Source: Mesostigma viride (lineage: Eukaryota > Streptophyta > Mesostigmatophyceae > Mesostigmatales > Mesostigmataceae). From it: a stretch of DNA of 34,123 nucleotides. The stretch is from the NCBI GenBank assembly GCA_009746045.1, contig RPFO01000967.1, forward strand, positions 1 to 34,123. The letters are read 5' to 3'. Shown here one piece after another: positions 16,521 to 25,605 of the stretch. Position 1 is the stretch's first letter; the number at the start of each line of letters is the position of its first letter. The translations under genes and the position numbers were made by a program. The notes under the pieces are model-generated. The model did not search any database. It was not told the origin of the DNA and saw nothing but the letters and a program-made list of their open reading frames with translations.

Positions 16521-17357
16521 TCTGAGTAGCGACCAATCGGGTCGCTCGGTTTTGGCGGGAATTTGGGGGAAATCGGCGCGGCGCTCTCCGTGGAGATCTC
16601 GGGCTGACTCGGGGAGTTTCGGGTCGATCGGGGACTCTCGGGTCGGATCGGGGACTCTCGGGCCGACTCGGGTCGAATCGGGCCGAATCGGGTCGAATCG
16701 GAGGGAGAGGGGAGAGGGAAGAGAGAGGGAAGAGAGAGAGAGGAGGCCGAAATCGGCTAAGTCCAAAACGCCATTTTCCTGGCCATAAAAAAAAAAGTTT
16801 TCCAAATGATACCGGCCCAGGGGGGGGAGCCGGAACACCGGAACAGGCCTTTTTCGGGGGTCGGGAAGGGGGTTTTCGGGGGTCAAAAAAGGGGGTGAAG
16901 AGGGCAAAAAGGGAGGGTGGAACGGAGGGATGCACCCGTTTCGGGCCGAATCGGCGCGGCGCTCCAAGTAGCGACCAATCGGATCGATCGGTTTCGCCGA
17001 TGTTACGGATGGCGCCGCGCTCCGAGTAGCGACCAATCGGATCGCTCGGTTTTGGCGGGAAATTGGGACGGGTAGGGTCCTGGCACGAGGAGATCCACGG
17101 GAAGGTCCACGGGGAGGTCCACGTACGGCGCGCCGGATCCGCGGGACGGACGCGATTCGGGTACGATTCGCGGGTTTGGGACCGTCGATTGGCGCCGTGT
17201 CGATCCGCGGGACGGACGATCCCCGTGTCGGTTCGGAGGATCGGATCCGTGTCGGTTCGGAGGATCGGGAGGAGTGCGCCTACATGAGCCGCCGAGACCC
17301 TCGTCTCCCCTCATCCCTTCCTCTCTCCCTCTCAACGATAGAAGCGCGCACGGTAGA
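16521..17357. repeat. Partial third foldback copy and repeated CCAAT blocks
   Basis: About 16703-16962 is a direct repeat of about 16262-16521 (offset 441). The block AATCGGCGCGGCGCTC followed by AGTAGCGACCAATCGG occurs at about 16508, 16950 and 17007, each time with a CCAAT box. Between 16600 and 16700 lies a simple repeat of CGGGTCGAATCGG and GGGGACTCTCGGG. Around 17205-17270 CGGTTCGGAGGATCGG is doubled. Long minus-strand frames here are products of the repeats, not genes. Confidence 0.65.
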
Positions 17358-17651
17358 ATGAACGAGACACGGGACGTGTCCGATAGTCTCGCGGGGACGC
17401 CGGGCGAGTCCGACGGTCCCGCCGCGGTGCCGGACCCCTCCCTGTCTGTCACCCCCATGGAGGTCGATCCACTCGCGCCCCTCGTGCCCTGTGGGGCGGT
17501 CGAGGACGCGCGGGATGTCCCGAGTGTCCGCGCGCCGATGGACCCCGGACGCTGTGCCGCGCCGTGTGCGCCTGGTTCGACGCCGCGGTCGTCAGGGACC
17601 CGAGGCGTCGTGGTCCGCGAGAGCGACGTCGAGTGCGCTGCCGGGAATTAG
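17358..17651 (+). CDS. Possible 97-aa protein, unrecognised
   Basis: ATG 17358 (GTAGAATGAACG) opens a frame of 97 codons rich in Pro, Asp, Ala and Gly, with no predicted fold (PAAVPDPSLSVTPMEVDPLAPLVP). It may be an intrinsically disordered regulator. GC-rich DNA keeps frames open by chance, so this is weakly supported. GACTAAGTCC follows at about 17671. Confidence 0.35.
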   Translation: MNETRDVSDSLAGTPGESDGPAAVPDPSLSVTPMEVDPLAPLVPCGAVEDARDVPSVRAPMDPGRCAAPCAPGSTPRSSGTRGVVVRESDVECAAGN

Positions 17652-17867
17652 ATCGGGACGCTGTTGGGAATTAGACTAAGTCCTTGCTTCGTGTTTGCAT
17701 TGTGTTTATGAGACGATAATTTCGTTTATTACGATTTTTTATTCAATACAATCGATTGATAAATGCCGCGTGGCGTCTTTGTTTGTTTGGTATCGCTAGA
17801 GTCTCACTCCTAGGACTCTTTCGCGGAATCGCGGACTCGCGGACTCGCGCGTTCGTCCCTTTTTTTG

Positions 17868-18206
17868 TCAAGTTACGGACGGGTGTGCCAGTCCGGCGAC
17901 CGCGGTCCTTTCGGGGTCGTTCGCGTACAACCCGTCGAACACCTCGTGCCAGTTTTCGGGCGTCGCGCGTTGGCGCGCCGATTCCAGATCCTCCCTCGTC
18001 GCCAGGTCGAACCACCCGCTATGGCCCTTCTCCTCGCGCAGGCGGATTTCTCGGTCCACGTCCGCCAGGAACTGCTCGTACGCCTCTCGGTTCGTGTACC
18101 CGCGGTAGAGTTCGTCCGGATCGTCCCGGTGTCCGTGGAGGTACGGGTACGCGCGGACGACGAGACCGTCCACGAGTCCGCGGAGAGTGTCAAGGACGTT
18201 GCCCAT
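17868..18206 (-). CDS. Unrecognised 112-aa protein, possible N-myristoylation
   Basis: ATG at 18206 was preferred to the upstream GTG because it begins MGNVLDTL, which has the Gly-2 needed for myristoylation, although the serine/threonine is at position 7 rather than 6. A TATAAA box (minus strand, near 18294-18299) lies about 90 bases upstream, and AATAAA (17738-17743, minus) lies past the stop. The protein is soluble and charged, rich in Tyr and Trp (YPYLHGHRDDPDELYRGYTN), probably helical. No family recognised. Confidence 0.65.
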   Translation of the reverse strand: MGNVLDTLRGLVDGLVVRAYPYLHGHRDDPDELYRGYTNREAYEQFLADVDREIRLREEKGHSGWFDLATREDLESARQRATPENWHEVFDGLYANDPERTAVAGLAHPSVT

Positions 18207-18337
18207 GTCCGCGTGTCTTTTGTCGGGGAAGGGAGGGGGGGGGAGAGACGCGCGCGTCTCGTGCACGAACGGGACGAGAAAATGTCCCCTCCCTTTATAC
18301 CGCGGTTTTCGCGCGACTCGACTCGATCGATCCGCTC

Positions 18338-19072
18338 ATGGCGCCCGGATTCCATTCGGCTCGCTCGTTCTTCGGAGCCGGGTTCCGATCGACGCGCGAC
18401 CGATCGTCCGGGTCCTGGTGGAGAAGCAAGGACGGCAGCGGGACGGTCGGAGGGGACGGCTTCGGGACGGAGGGCGACGACGACGGGGGCGAGGACGGAC
18501 GCGGACGTCCCGGTTCCCGGTGGCCGTGGAAAGGCGGTCGACGCGCGGTCGCCGCCGAGGTGCCAGTCGCCGACTTCGGCCCGGAGGAGGAGAGGTACGC
18601 GTGTGTGAACCTGAACGCGCGGGACGCCCCGCCGCCCGTGACCCCGCAGGTGATGCGGTGGGCGGAGGACGTCCGCAGGGAGAGGAGGGAGTCGCGCGTC
18701 GTGGGCAAGCTGCGTCTTCCGCCGCCCGTGACGACGGGGGTGTTGAAGTGGGCGGTGGAGGCGAACGAGAGGGGCGAGGGGACGGTCCTCGGTCCGGGAT
18801 TATTCCGGGACCTACATTATTATAGGGAGCTGCGCGGTTCGATATGGTACATCGATGCGCGGCCACGACGGTCGCGGGGTTCCGATGCCAAAATCCGGCG
18901 GCGCGCCGGTTCTGCTCCGTCCACTCCTCTCGGTCGCGCGCGCGGACGACTGCGGACGGTCCCGGAGGCGTCCAACGAGGAGGAAGGGGGGGAGGAGTCG
19001 GACGGGACGTCGGCGGGGGGCGTGTCGGACGCGGCGGGGTCCGCTCGGCGGGCCCGTCCTCGCACCGTGTGA
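18338..19072 (+). CDS. Unrecognised protein with PPPVT..W repeat; 3' end doubtful
   Basis: ATG 18338 opens a 244-aa frame. The first ~80 residues are Gly/Ser/Arg-rich and probably disordered. A pair of matching units follows: DAPPPVTPQVMRWAEDVRRE and LPPPVTTGVLKWAVEANERG, about 37 residues apart. After residue ~170 the frame overlaps the zinc-motif gene at 18844 and turns into Arg-rich sequence typical of an off-frame reading. The true C terminus may therefore lie near 18825, after an unseen frame shift. Its start is divergent from the 18206 gene, 131 bases away. Confidence 0.55.
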   Translation: MAPGFHSARSFFGAGFRSTRDRSSGSWWRSKDGSGTVGGDGFGTEGDDDGGEDGRGRPGSRWPWKGGRRAVAAEVPVADFGPEEERYACVNLNARDAPPPVTPQVMRWAEDVRRERRESRVVGKLRLPPPVTTGVLKWAVEANERGEGTVLGPGLFRDLHYYRELRGSIWYIDARPRRSRGSDAKIRRRAGSAPSTPLGRARGRLRTVPEASNEEEGGEESDGTSAGGVSDAAGSARRARPRTV

Positions 19073-19422
19073 GGTCGGACGCGTGCCGCCACGCGGTGGG
19101 CTCGGCGATCCTGGTGCGCGGGTACAGCGCTCCGGCGCCCGCCGCGCCGCCCGCCCGCGTCCCGGGGGGGATGTTCCGTATCCCGCCCGTCACGAACACG
19201 GGATTCTTACGTTACTTGGCTGGTCTATCGGACGATGATGCGCGGAGGAGGAAATTGAGACGTTACGGTGCCAAAGCGAGAGAGAAGGCCGAACGCGCCG
19301 GGGAGGACCTCGACGCCTTCGACGCCGGCAACGAGGATTTGGAGATCGCGCTCGAATCGATCGAGAGTCGACTTGCTGGTATTATACCTTCTCCTCCCGC
19401 GACTAGTGGCAGTGGGGGGTGA
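18844..19422 (+). CDS. Protein with C-x9-C-x8-C-x2-H zinc motif
   Basis: 192 aa from ATG 18844. Residues 5-27 form the small zinc-binding motif C5-x9-C15-x8-C24-x2-H27 with the typical ATT..G..C core, seen in many viral and cellular proteins; the gene at 31793 has the same motif at its N terminus. A Gly/Arg-rich linker and a helical C-terminal region (LSDDDARRRKLRRYGAKARE, then an acidic helix) follow. TATTATAG (about 18816-18823) is a possible TATA box. The start overlaps the 18338 frame and the end overlaps the 3' end of the short MCP by 20 bases. Likely nucleic-acid binding; function not known. Confidence 0.65.
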   Translation: MVHRCAATTVAGFRCQNPAARRFCSVHSSRSRARTTADGPGGVQRGGRGGGVGRDVGGGRVGRGGVRSAGPSSHRVRSDACRHAVGSAILVRGYSAPAPAAPPARVPGGMFRIPPVTNTGFLRYLAGLSDDDARRRKLRRYGAKAREKAERAGEDLDAFDAGNEDLEIALESIESRLAGIIPSPPATSGSGG

Positions 19423-20050
19423 AGAGTTCGTCCTTGGTGCACGTGGTGATGCGGATGCGAGCGTCGTGGTACTGGAGGGCGATCATGGGCAGGGCCGAGC
19501 CGTTGTCGTTGCAGAACGAGAAGTCCAGAGGCACGTACACGAACGCGGGCTTCATGCCGGGATGGGCGGGACACAAGGGGTCAAAATCGCCGCCGTGCTC
19601 GCTGGGAGCCGTGCGGACGTACGACGAGTCCGGCAGTCTCGTGAGCTCGTCCCACACGTGCAGGAACTCGCCCGTGAGCTCCTCGACGGTGTACCCCCCG
19701 ATCCGGAACTCGATCTTCTTGAGGAGGATGCGGCCGAGGTCGCTGTAGTAGGGACTGAAGATCTTCCACCATGCCTCTCCCAGATTGGGAGTAGTCGACT
19801 TGGGTTCGGTGAGGGCGGGGAGTTTGATGACGACGTACGTGCGACACACGAGGTCGCCGCTCTTGGGCAGCTGGAACTCGATGGTCCTGTTGAACCCGCA
19901 CACGCCGGACGAGATGGACACCTCGGTGTCCTCGAACGCGTAGTTCGTGTGCCGCGGGTACACGGTCTTGAAGAAGGTGATGTCGGGACTCACGGTCAGG
20001 ATGGCGTCCTGTGGACCCTTCGCGCGGAGAGACAGGACGGCGTGCGACAT
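19403..20050 (-). CDS. Half-size major capsid protein paralogue
   Basis: 215 aa, starting MSHAVLSLRAKGPQDAIL and clearly homologous to the N-terminal jelly roll of the neighbouring MCPs (KGPQD, FFKTVYPRHTNY, FQLPKSGDL, ELTGEFLHVWDEL, ALPMIALQYHD). It stops right after the first jelly roll, where full MCPs continue for another ~350 residues. The stop lies within the 3' end of the convergent zinc-motif gene, so no remnant of a second domain is left. GTATAC lies 17 bases before the ATG. It may be a truncated copy or a working single-jelly-roll vertex or minor capsid protein. Confidence 0.85.
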   Translation of the reverse strand: MSHAVLSLRAKGPQDAILTVSPDITFFKTVYPRHTNYAFEDTEVSISSGVCGFNRTIEFQLPKSGDLVCRTYVVIKLPALTEPKSTTPNLGEAWWKIFSPYYSDLGRILLKKIEFRIGGYTVEELTGEFLHVWDELTRLPDSSYVRTAPSEHGGDFDPLCPAHPGMKPAFVYVPLDFSFCNDNGSALPMIALQYHDARIRITTCTKDELFTPHCH

Positions 20051-20211
20051 GGCTGGGCGGGTTTCCGTATACTACAAGGACAGAGATTTTTGTTTCGTCC
20101 GCCGCGGCGGCGACGAGCGCGCGCGCGGATGCGGACGGTCGTCGGACTTCTCGAGAGGGGTGAGGTTGAGAAGGTGTTCCGACGCGGCGATCGATCGCCA
20201 GAAGAAGGGAT

Positions 20212-21996
20212 TTACGACGCGAAACGCTTGCCGCCCATGCCCGATCGGATGACCAGGACGTTGAAACTGCGCGCGTATATGTCGATCGTGCCCGCCGCGA
20301 TGCCCGTGGCGCTCAGGCCCTTGAGGACGAGTTTGGCGCTGTCCAAACGGGACATGTTGACGCTCCCGGTGGGTTTCCACGACTCGGGATTCAGGCTGAA
20401 GGGGATGACGTAGACCCTCCCCTCGTCCTGCACGCGCGTGTGGAAGTCGGCCATCAACATCTTGCTGAAGTACACGGGGTCGCGACCGTCGCCGAACACG
20501 TTCTGGGCGTTGAGCGAAAGGTTCGCGGTCTGGAAAAGGTGGCCGTTGCCGGCGAGACTGTTCGCGTTCCAGAACTTCCAGTAGGCGTTGTAACCGAGGT
20601 CGGCGTCCAACGCGGTGGCAATCCGGTTCACCCACGACAAGTCGGCGGGCTTGTACCAGAACAAGAACTCCTTGACGGGGTGGTTGAAGTTGAGATCGAT
20701 CGTGACCTCGGTCTCGCCGTTGACGGACTGCTGCATGCGCTGAGTCTCGGTGATGAGGTACTCGTGGCCGTTGAGCGCGAACTGGCGACGCTCGTAGTCG
20801 TCCAGGTACACGTAGCGGACGACGAGCTTGCAGTCGAAAGCGGGGGGCGAGGAGATCCAGGAGGTGCGAGGGTGGACGTAACCTGTCGTCGGCTTGGCCA
20901 TACCACCGGCGAGTTTCGTATTCACGCTGGTATCTGCTGTCCCCTTAGCGGCGTATTGGGCGAGAAGGTCGAGATCGTTGCCGCCCAGCTTAAAGAACAA
21001 ATTATTGGACGTCCGGTTCGCCGAACCTGCCAGAATTAGACACTTGATGTCGGTGACCAGATTGGAGACAGTCGGATTGGAATTGTTTTCCGCGGCCGCG
21101 AGCAGTTTGAACGTCGTCGCGGTCGTATTATCGTAGTCGACCATCGACACGCGTTCGTACAACTCCCGGCCCGTCATCACGCCGTTGTACACGGGGCTGG
21201 TGACGGCGGCGTCCGTGAGCGTCGAAGCGTTCACTCCTATCACGACGGGGAACTTGTCGTCCAAGCGCCGCACGAGGGCGTTCCGAAGGAACATCCATCG
21301 TCCGTGTTCGTCGTTAGACCACGAGTTCCAGTTCTGAGCGGTGGTGTTACTCGTCGGTTTCGGCAATATGTCCGTGTACCGTGTGAAGATGTTTTCGGCA
21401 GTCGCGAATTGGATCTTGACGATAACGTCGTGGTACTGTAGAGCGATCATGGGAAGCGCGAGACCCGGGTCGGTCGCGAAGGTGAACTCGAGCGGGATGT
21501 AGAGGTACTGCCTCCGGCTCCCGTCACAGTAGTCCAGGATCCGGTTGTCCTTCCCCAATACCACACTGCCTCCGCCGTTTACGGGCATGTTGTCCACGAA
21601 ACTCTTGTACTCGGGCCGACTGATCTTGTCCATGACGTGCAAAAAGTCACCGCTGATCTTCTCGATCGAGTACCCTCCGATCGACAACTCGACGTTGTCG
21701 ATCAAAATGCGCCCGAAGTCCTTGGCGAATGGAGCAAAATCGACACCCGATGACATGGCGTCCACTTGTATGAATGCCATGACCTTGGAAATGAGATCGC
21801 CAGACCTCGGGAGCTTGAACTCGACTGTCTGACCATATGCGGACATCCCGGCGGATTGATTGACCTCCGCGTCCTCGAGCGCGAAATTGGTGTGGCGCGG
21901 GAACACGGACTTCCAGAAGGTGACTTCGGGGTCCACGATGAGGGCGACGTCTTGCGGCCCCTTGGACCGAAGGGCCATGATGGCTTGGCTGGACAT
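20212..21996 (-). CDS. Major capsid protein, full length
   Basis: 594 aa with the double jelly-roll pattern of NCLDV capsid proteins: N-terminal LRSKGPQDVALIVDPEV, FPRHTNF, FKLPRSGDL, GGYSIEKISGDFLHV, LALPMIALQYHDVIVKI; C-terminal YVYLDDYERRQFALNGHEYL, NHPVKEFLFWYKP, PESWKPTGSVNMSRLD and a final KRFAS. It forms trimeric capsomers of the icosahedral shell. TATATACC lies about 20 bases upstream of the ATG, suggesting a late promoter with a short leader. The region between residues ~220 and 340 is expanded compared with its paralogue at 22099, probably surface loops. Confidence 0.95.
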   Translation of the reverse strand: MSSQAIMALRSKGPQDVALIVDPEVTFWKSVFPRHTNFALEDAEVNQSAGMSAYGQTVEFKLPRSGDLISKVMAFIQVDAMSSGVDFAPFAKDFGRILIDNVELSIGGYSIEKISGDFLHVMDKISRPEYKSFVDNMPVNGGGSVVLGKDNRILDYCDGSRRQYLYIPLEFTFATDPGLALPMIALQYHDVIVKIQFATAENIFTRYTDILPKPTSNTTAQNWNSWSNDEHGRWMFLRNALVRRLDDKFPVVIGVNASTLTDAAVTSPVYNGVMTGRELYERVSMVDYDNTTATTFKLLAAAENNSNPTVSNLVTDIKCLILAGSANRTSNNLFFKLGGNDLDLLAQYAAKGTADTSVNTKLAGGMAKPTTGYVHPRTSWISSPPAFDCKLVVRYVYLDDYERRQFALNGHEYLITETQRMQQSVNGETEVTIDLNFNHPVKEFLFWYKPADLSWVNRIATALDADLGYNAYWKFWNANSLAGNGHLFQTANLSLNAQNVFGDGRDPVYFSKMLMADFHTRVQDEGRVYVIPFSLNPESWKPTGSVNMSRLDSAKLVLKGLSATGIAAGTIDIYARSFNVLVIRSGMGGKRFAS

Positions 21997-22098
21997 CTTC
22001 GCGGCGATGGGTCGGTATATAACTCGACACAGAAATAATTTCGCGTCCTTCCGCGGACGGAAGAGATCCGCGCGCGCGGATCGGTGCTGTCAGATCGC

Positions 22099-23808
22099 TT
22101 ATGACGCATAACGCTTGCCCGCCATGCCGTTGGACACGGTGAGGACGTTGAAATTGCGAGCGTACACGTGGATGGAACCGGGTAGCGGCTTGTTCATGCC
22201 CGACAACGTCAGCTTCACATCGTCCAATCGGGAAAAGTTGAGCGAGCCGGAAGGCTTCCAGCTTTCGGGGTCGAGAGAGAAAGGAACGACGTAAATGTTT
22301 TGACCCTTCGGCACGCGGGTGTGGAATTGTCCGGGTACGATATTGGAAAAATATTCGGCATCTCTGCCGTCGCCGTACACCGATTGAGAATTGATGGTCA
22401 GGTTCGCCTTGTCGAACAGGTGCCCACTGGGATCGTACAAAGTATTGGCCTTGAAAACCCTGTTCCAGTTCACGAACTCCCAGTACCCCTTGTAAACGTG
22501 CACCTGGTTAGGATACCCGGCACTCGCCCAGTTGTCGGGACGGTAAAAGAAGATGAGTTCCTTTGTCGGGTGATTGAATTTCAGATCGATCGACACGGAC
22601 TCCTGGTTTCCGTCCACGAATTGTTGATGATATTGCAGTTCCGTGATCAGATACTCGTGGGGGTTGACAGCGAATTGTCGCCGCTCGAAGTCGTCCAGGT
22701 ACACGTAACGACACAGCAACTTGGCCGCGAACTTGGGCGGAGCGGATACCCACGTGTTGTAATTGTTGTCGTACGTTACGGGCAGGAACCGCTCACACAC
22801 GTGCTCGCCGATAAATCCGATGTCCATCTTCACGTTTACGTACCCCGAGAATGCCGTTCCCACGTCGGCGGGGAATGTACACGCGTCGGCGTTCGATATT
22901 TTGACGGACACGACCCGTCCGGGGTCGGTCAACTCGACAGTGACTTGGTCGCTGTACTCGACGTTAGCGATCAACCAGTCGATGATCTTTCGATCACCCG
23001 TGGTATGCACGACTTGCGTCAGGGCAGAGCCCCACTTGCCCTCTTGCAACAGCCGGCGCACGATGGGGCGGACCTCGTAGTTGATGCTGTCGATTCCCTC
23101 GTTGCTGACTACTCCCTTCCCAATGTGTTGATTCTTCGCGAACATCTTGTCCGCGGTTTGGAACTTGACCTTGACGCGGACCTCGTGATACTGCATGGCG
23201 ATCATCGGGAGAGAAAGTCCGGGGTCCTGCGTGAACGTGAAGTCCAGAGGGATGTAGACGTACTGCTTGCTCTTCCCGTCCGTGTACGCGATCACGTTCC
23301 CCTTCTCGTCGAACTTGACGGATTGGCCGTGATGCACGGACAAGTTGTCCACCCAGCTCTTGTTATCGGGACGCGCGAGACGGTCCCATACATGCAACAT
23401 GTCGCCCGTGATGCGCTCGATCTGATACCCTCCGATCGTGAGCTCGACATAATCGATGAGCGCGCGGCCGAAGTCCCAGATATACGGCGAGAAAGGCAGG
23501 GTCGTAATTGCGGTCTCGGACACCGAACCATCGCTGGCGGTCGTCTTCTTTACGATCGTGCCTAGCGTCAACGGGTCGACTTGGAGCGCGAGGAAACACT
23601 TGGTGACGAGGTCACCGGAACGCGGGAGTTTGAACTCGACCGTCTGACCATAGTCGGCCGACCCGGTGGCCTGCGCGACGTCGGTGTCTTCCCACGTGAA
23701 GTTCGTGTGGCGGGAGAACACCGACCGCCAGAAGGTCACCTCGGGCTGGACGATGGTGGCGACGTCCTGCGGCCCCTTGGCCTTGAGAACCATGACGGCG
23801 TGAGACAT
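22099..23808 (-). CDS. Major capsid protein, full length
   Basis: 569 aa from ATG 23808 (MSHAVMVLKAKGPQDV); the frame extends upstream but the ATG aligns with its paralogues. Both jelly rolls are complete: VFSRHTNFTWED, FKLPRSGDLVTK, GGYQIERITGDMLHVWDRL, LSLPMIAMQYHEVRVKV, then YVYLDDFERRQFAVNPHEYL, NHPTKELIFFYRPDNWA, PESWKPSGSLNFSRLDDVKL and KRYAS at the end. CTATAC lies about 18 bases before the ATG. It may be the main shell protein, but sequence alone does not show which paralogue dominates. Confidence 0.95.
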   Translation of the reverse strand: MSHAVMVLKAKGPQDVATIVQPEVTFWRSVFSRHTNFTWEDTDVAQATGSADYGQTVEFKLPRSGDLVTKCFLALQVDPLTLGTIVKKTTASDGSVSETAITTLPFSPYIWDFGRALIDYVELTIGGYQIERITGDMLHVWDRLARPDNKSWVDNLSVHHGQSVKFDEKGNVIAYTDGKSKQYVYIPLDFTFTQDPGLSLPMIAMQYHEVRVKVKFQTADKMFAKNQHIGKGVVSNEGIDSINYEVRPIVRRLLQEGKWGSALTQVVHTTGDRKIIDWLIANVEYSDQVTVELTDPGRVVSVKISNADACTFPADVGTAFSGYVNVKMDIGFIGEHVCERFLPVTYDNNYNTWVSAPPKFAAKLLCRYVYLDDFERRQFAVNPHEYLITELQYHQQFVDGNQESVSIDLKFNHPTKELIFFYRPDNWASAGYPNQVHVYKGYWEFVNWNRVFKANTLYDPSGHLFDKANLTINSQSVYGDGRDAEYFSNIVPGQFHTRVPKGQNIYVVPFSLDPESWKPSGSLNFSRLDDVKLTLSGMNKPLPGSIHVYARNFNVLTVSNGMAGKRYAS

Positions 23809-23961
23809 GATGACGCGGATGCCAAGTATAGAACACAGCAAAGATTTTATTATTCCGATACCGCGCGCGACGGCGGGCGCGGGGATTACTGTTTACGGGC
23901 GGACGGACGCGTCGGAATACGCCCAAAAAATGTGCGGACTAGATAAGATACGGGCGACGAG

Positions 23962-25605
23962 ATGCCTCACAACGTTTCCGCCTCCGTGACGTGGCTCAAG
24001 GGCCGAGGGCGTTCGAGGACTTCTTGACGGTGGTCCCGGAGAAGACGTATTTCAAGAGCATCTACTCGCGCCACACCAAGTTCAGTTGGGCGGACGTGGA
24101 GGTGTTGCCCACGCAGCAGGCCGTGTACGGCGGGGAGGCGCGCTTCCTCGTCCCGCGGATCGGGGACTTGATCACGCAGATGTACTTGTACTACAACATC
24201 TCGCGACTCAACTACGGAACGGCCAAGATCCCGGTATTGATGCGAAGAGTGGGGGGGACATGGTGACCCCAGCGTCAGGAACGGAAAACGTCCAGGTCAC
24301 GGCGGCGTTCCTCGCGGACGACTACCCCTTGTCCGCGGACCCGGACTACACGGGCATCACGCACGACCAGTTCGAGCCCGCGTGGATCTCGGACCTCGGG
24401 TACGTCCTGACGCAGACCGTGGAGCTGTGGATCGGCGAGACGCTGATCGAGCAGCAGACGGGGGATTTCCTGCACGTGTGGGACACGTTGACCAAGGAGC
24501 GAGAGAAGAGCGTGATCGCGGGTCTGCCATCCGAACACGGCGGGGCGGGCAACCGGGGCACGTTCACGGACCAGCACGTGTACGTCCCTCTCCGCTTCTT
24601 CTTCAACACGCGACCGGGCCACGCGTTCCCGATCGCGGCGTTGAGGTATCACGAAATGGAGATCCGCGTGCGGTTGAGCCAAAAACCGTTGAGGGCGGAC
24701 TACTTCAAGTACTTCCAGAAGGTCCCATTCGACTCCGCCCCGTCGACCGACTCGGAGCGGTACCTGTACAAGGACGTGAACGTGTACACGGGGGGTAAGG
24801 AGGACACGGGGGCGGTCACAGGCGTGACGACCTCGACAGCGTATTCGGACACGAACAAGACGCTCGCGTCCCAAAAGATCGGCGGAGACATCCTGAAATG
24901 CGCTCTGGTGACGCGATACCTGTTCCTGGACGAGTTCGAGAGACAAGAGTTTTCGCGCAACAAGCACCGCTACCTCATCACGGAGACGCAGCACCTGGAG
25001 TTCCCCTTGCGGAAGTCGGACCGATTGACGAAGGAGTACCTGCTGAACGACCTCGCGGGGTCGTGCAAGGAGCTGATCTTCTTCTTCCGCGCCGACCAGA
25101 ACCGGCTGGAGGGCGCGCCGGACAAGAACTATAACTGGGAGTACTGGAATTTCGAGGGGAACAGGCCGTACATGGACTATGAGATGGTGAACAAGGGGAG
25201 CTACTACGTCCGGGCGAGGAAGGGGGTGTTGTACGCTCGGATCGACAACGCGTTCTTCGACAGGGCGACGCTGTCCATCAACGGACAGGACCTGTGGGAC
25301 CCGCCCAGGGACAACGTGTGGTTCAACTTCTTCCTCCCATCGGAGTTCCACACTCGCATCCCGGTGAGAACAATTTCGAGATGGTGTACGTGATGCCGTT
25401 CTCGCTTTTTCCGGAACGCGACGATCCGTCGGGCAGTCTCGACTTCGGCCAGGTGAGCAAGGCGAGTCTGAAGTTCCAGTTCCGGAACGTGCCGGTGTAC
25501 AAGGAGGGCGCGGTGATGTCGGACGGACGCGTGCACGTGTACGCGCGCGTGATGAACGTGCTGGAGATCGCGGACGGCCACGCGCGGAAGTTGTTCCTGC
25601 ATTAA
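23962..25605 (+). CDS. Major capsid protein paralogue with three frame breaks
   Basis: The start ATG 23962 opens MPHNVSASVTWLK. The frame then breaks at GGG near 24000, at the G7 run near 24250 and near 25362 (ATCCCGGTGAG). Each break joins segments that match MCP motifs in order: YFKSIYSRHTKFSW, FLVPRIGDLITQ, TGDFLHVWDTL, FPIAALRYHEMEI, YLFLDEFERQEFSRNKHRYL, CKELIFFFRADQ, SEFHTRIP and VYVMPFSLFPERDDPSGSL. All three breaks can be mended by one base in a short run, so sequencing error is more likely than decay. It is on the strand opposite to the other three and more diverged, with an unusual C terminus (KLFLH). Confidence 0.85.

Noticed and set aside
16101-17036. 311-aa minus-strand frame
   Set aside because: It runs through the foldback element and its duplicated piece; the peptide is low complexity and repeats itself exactly where the DNA repeats.
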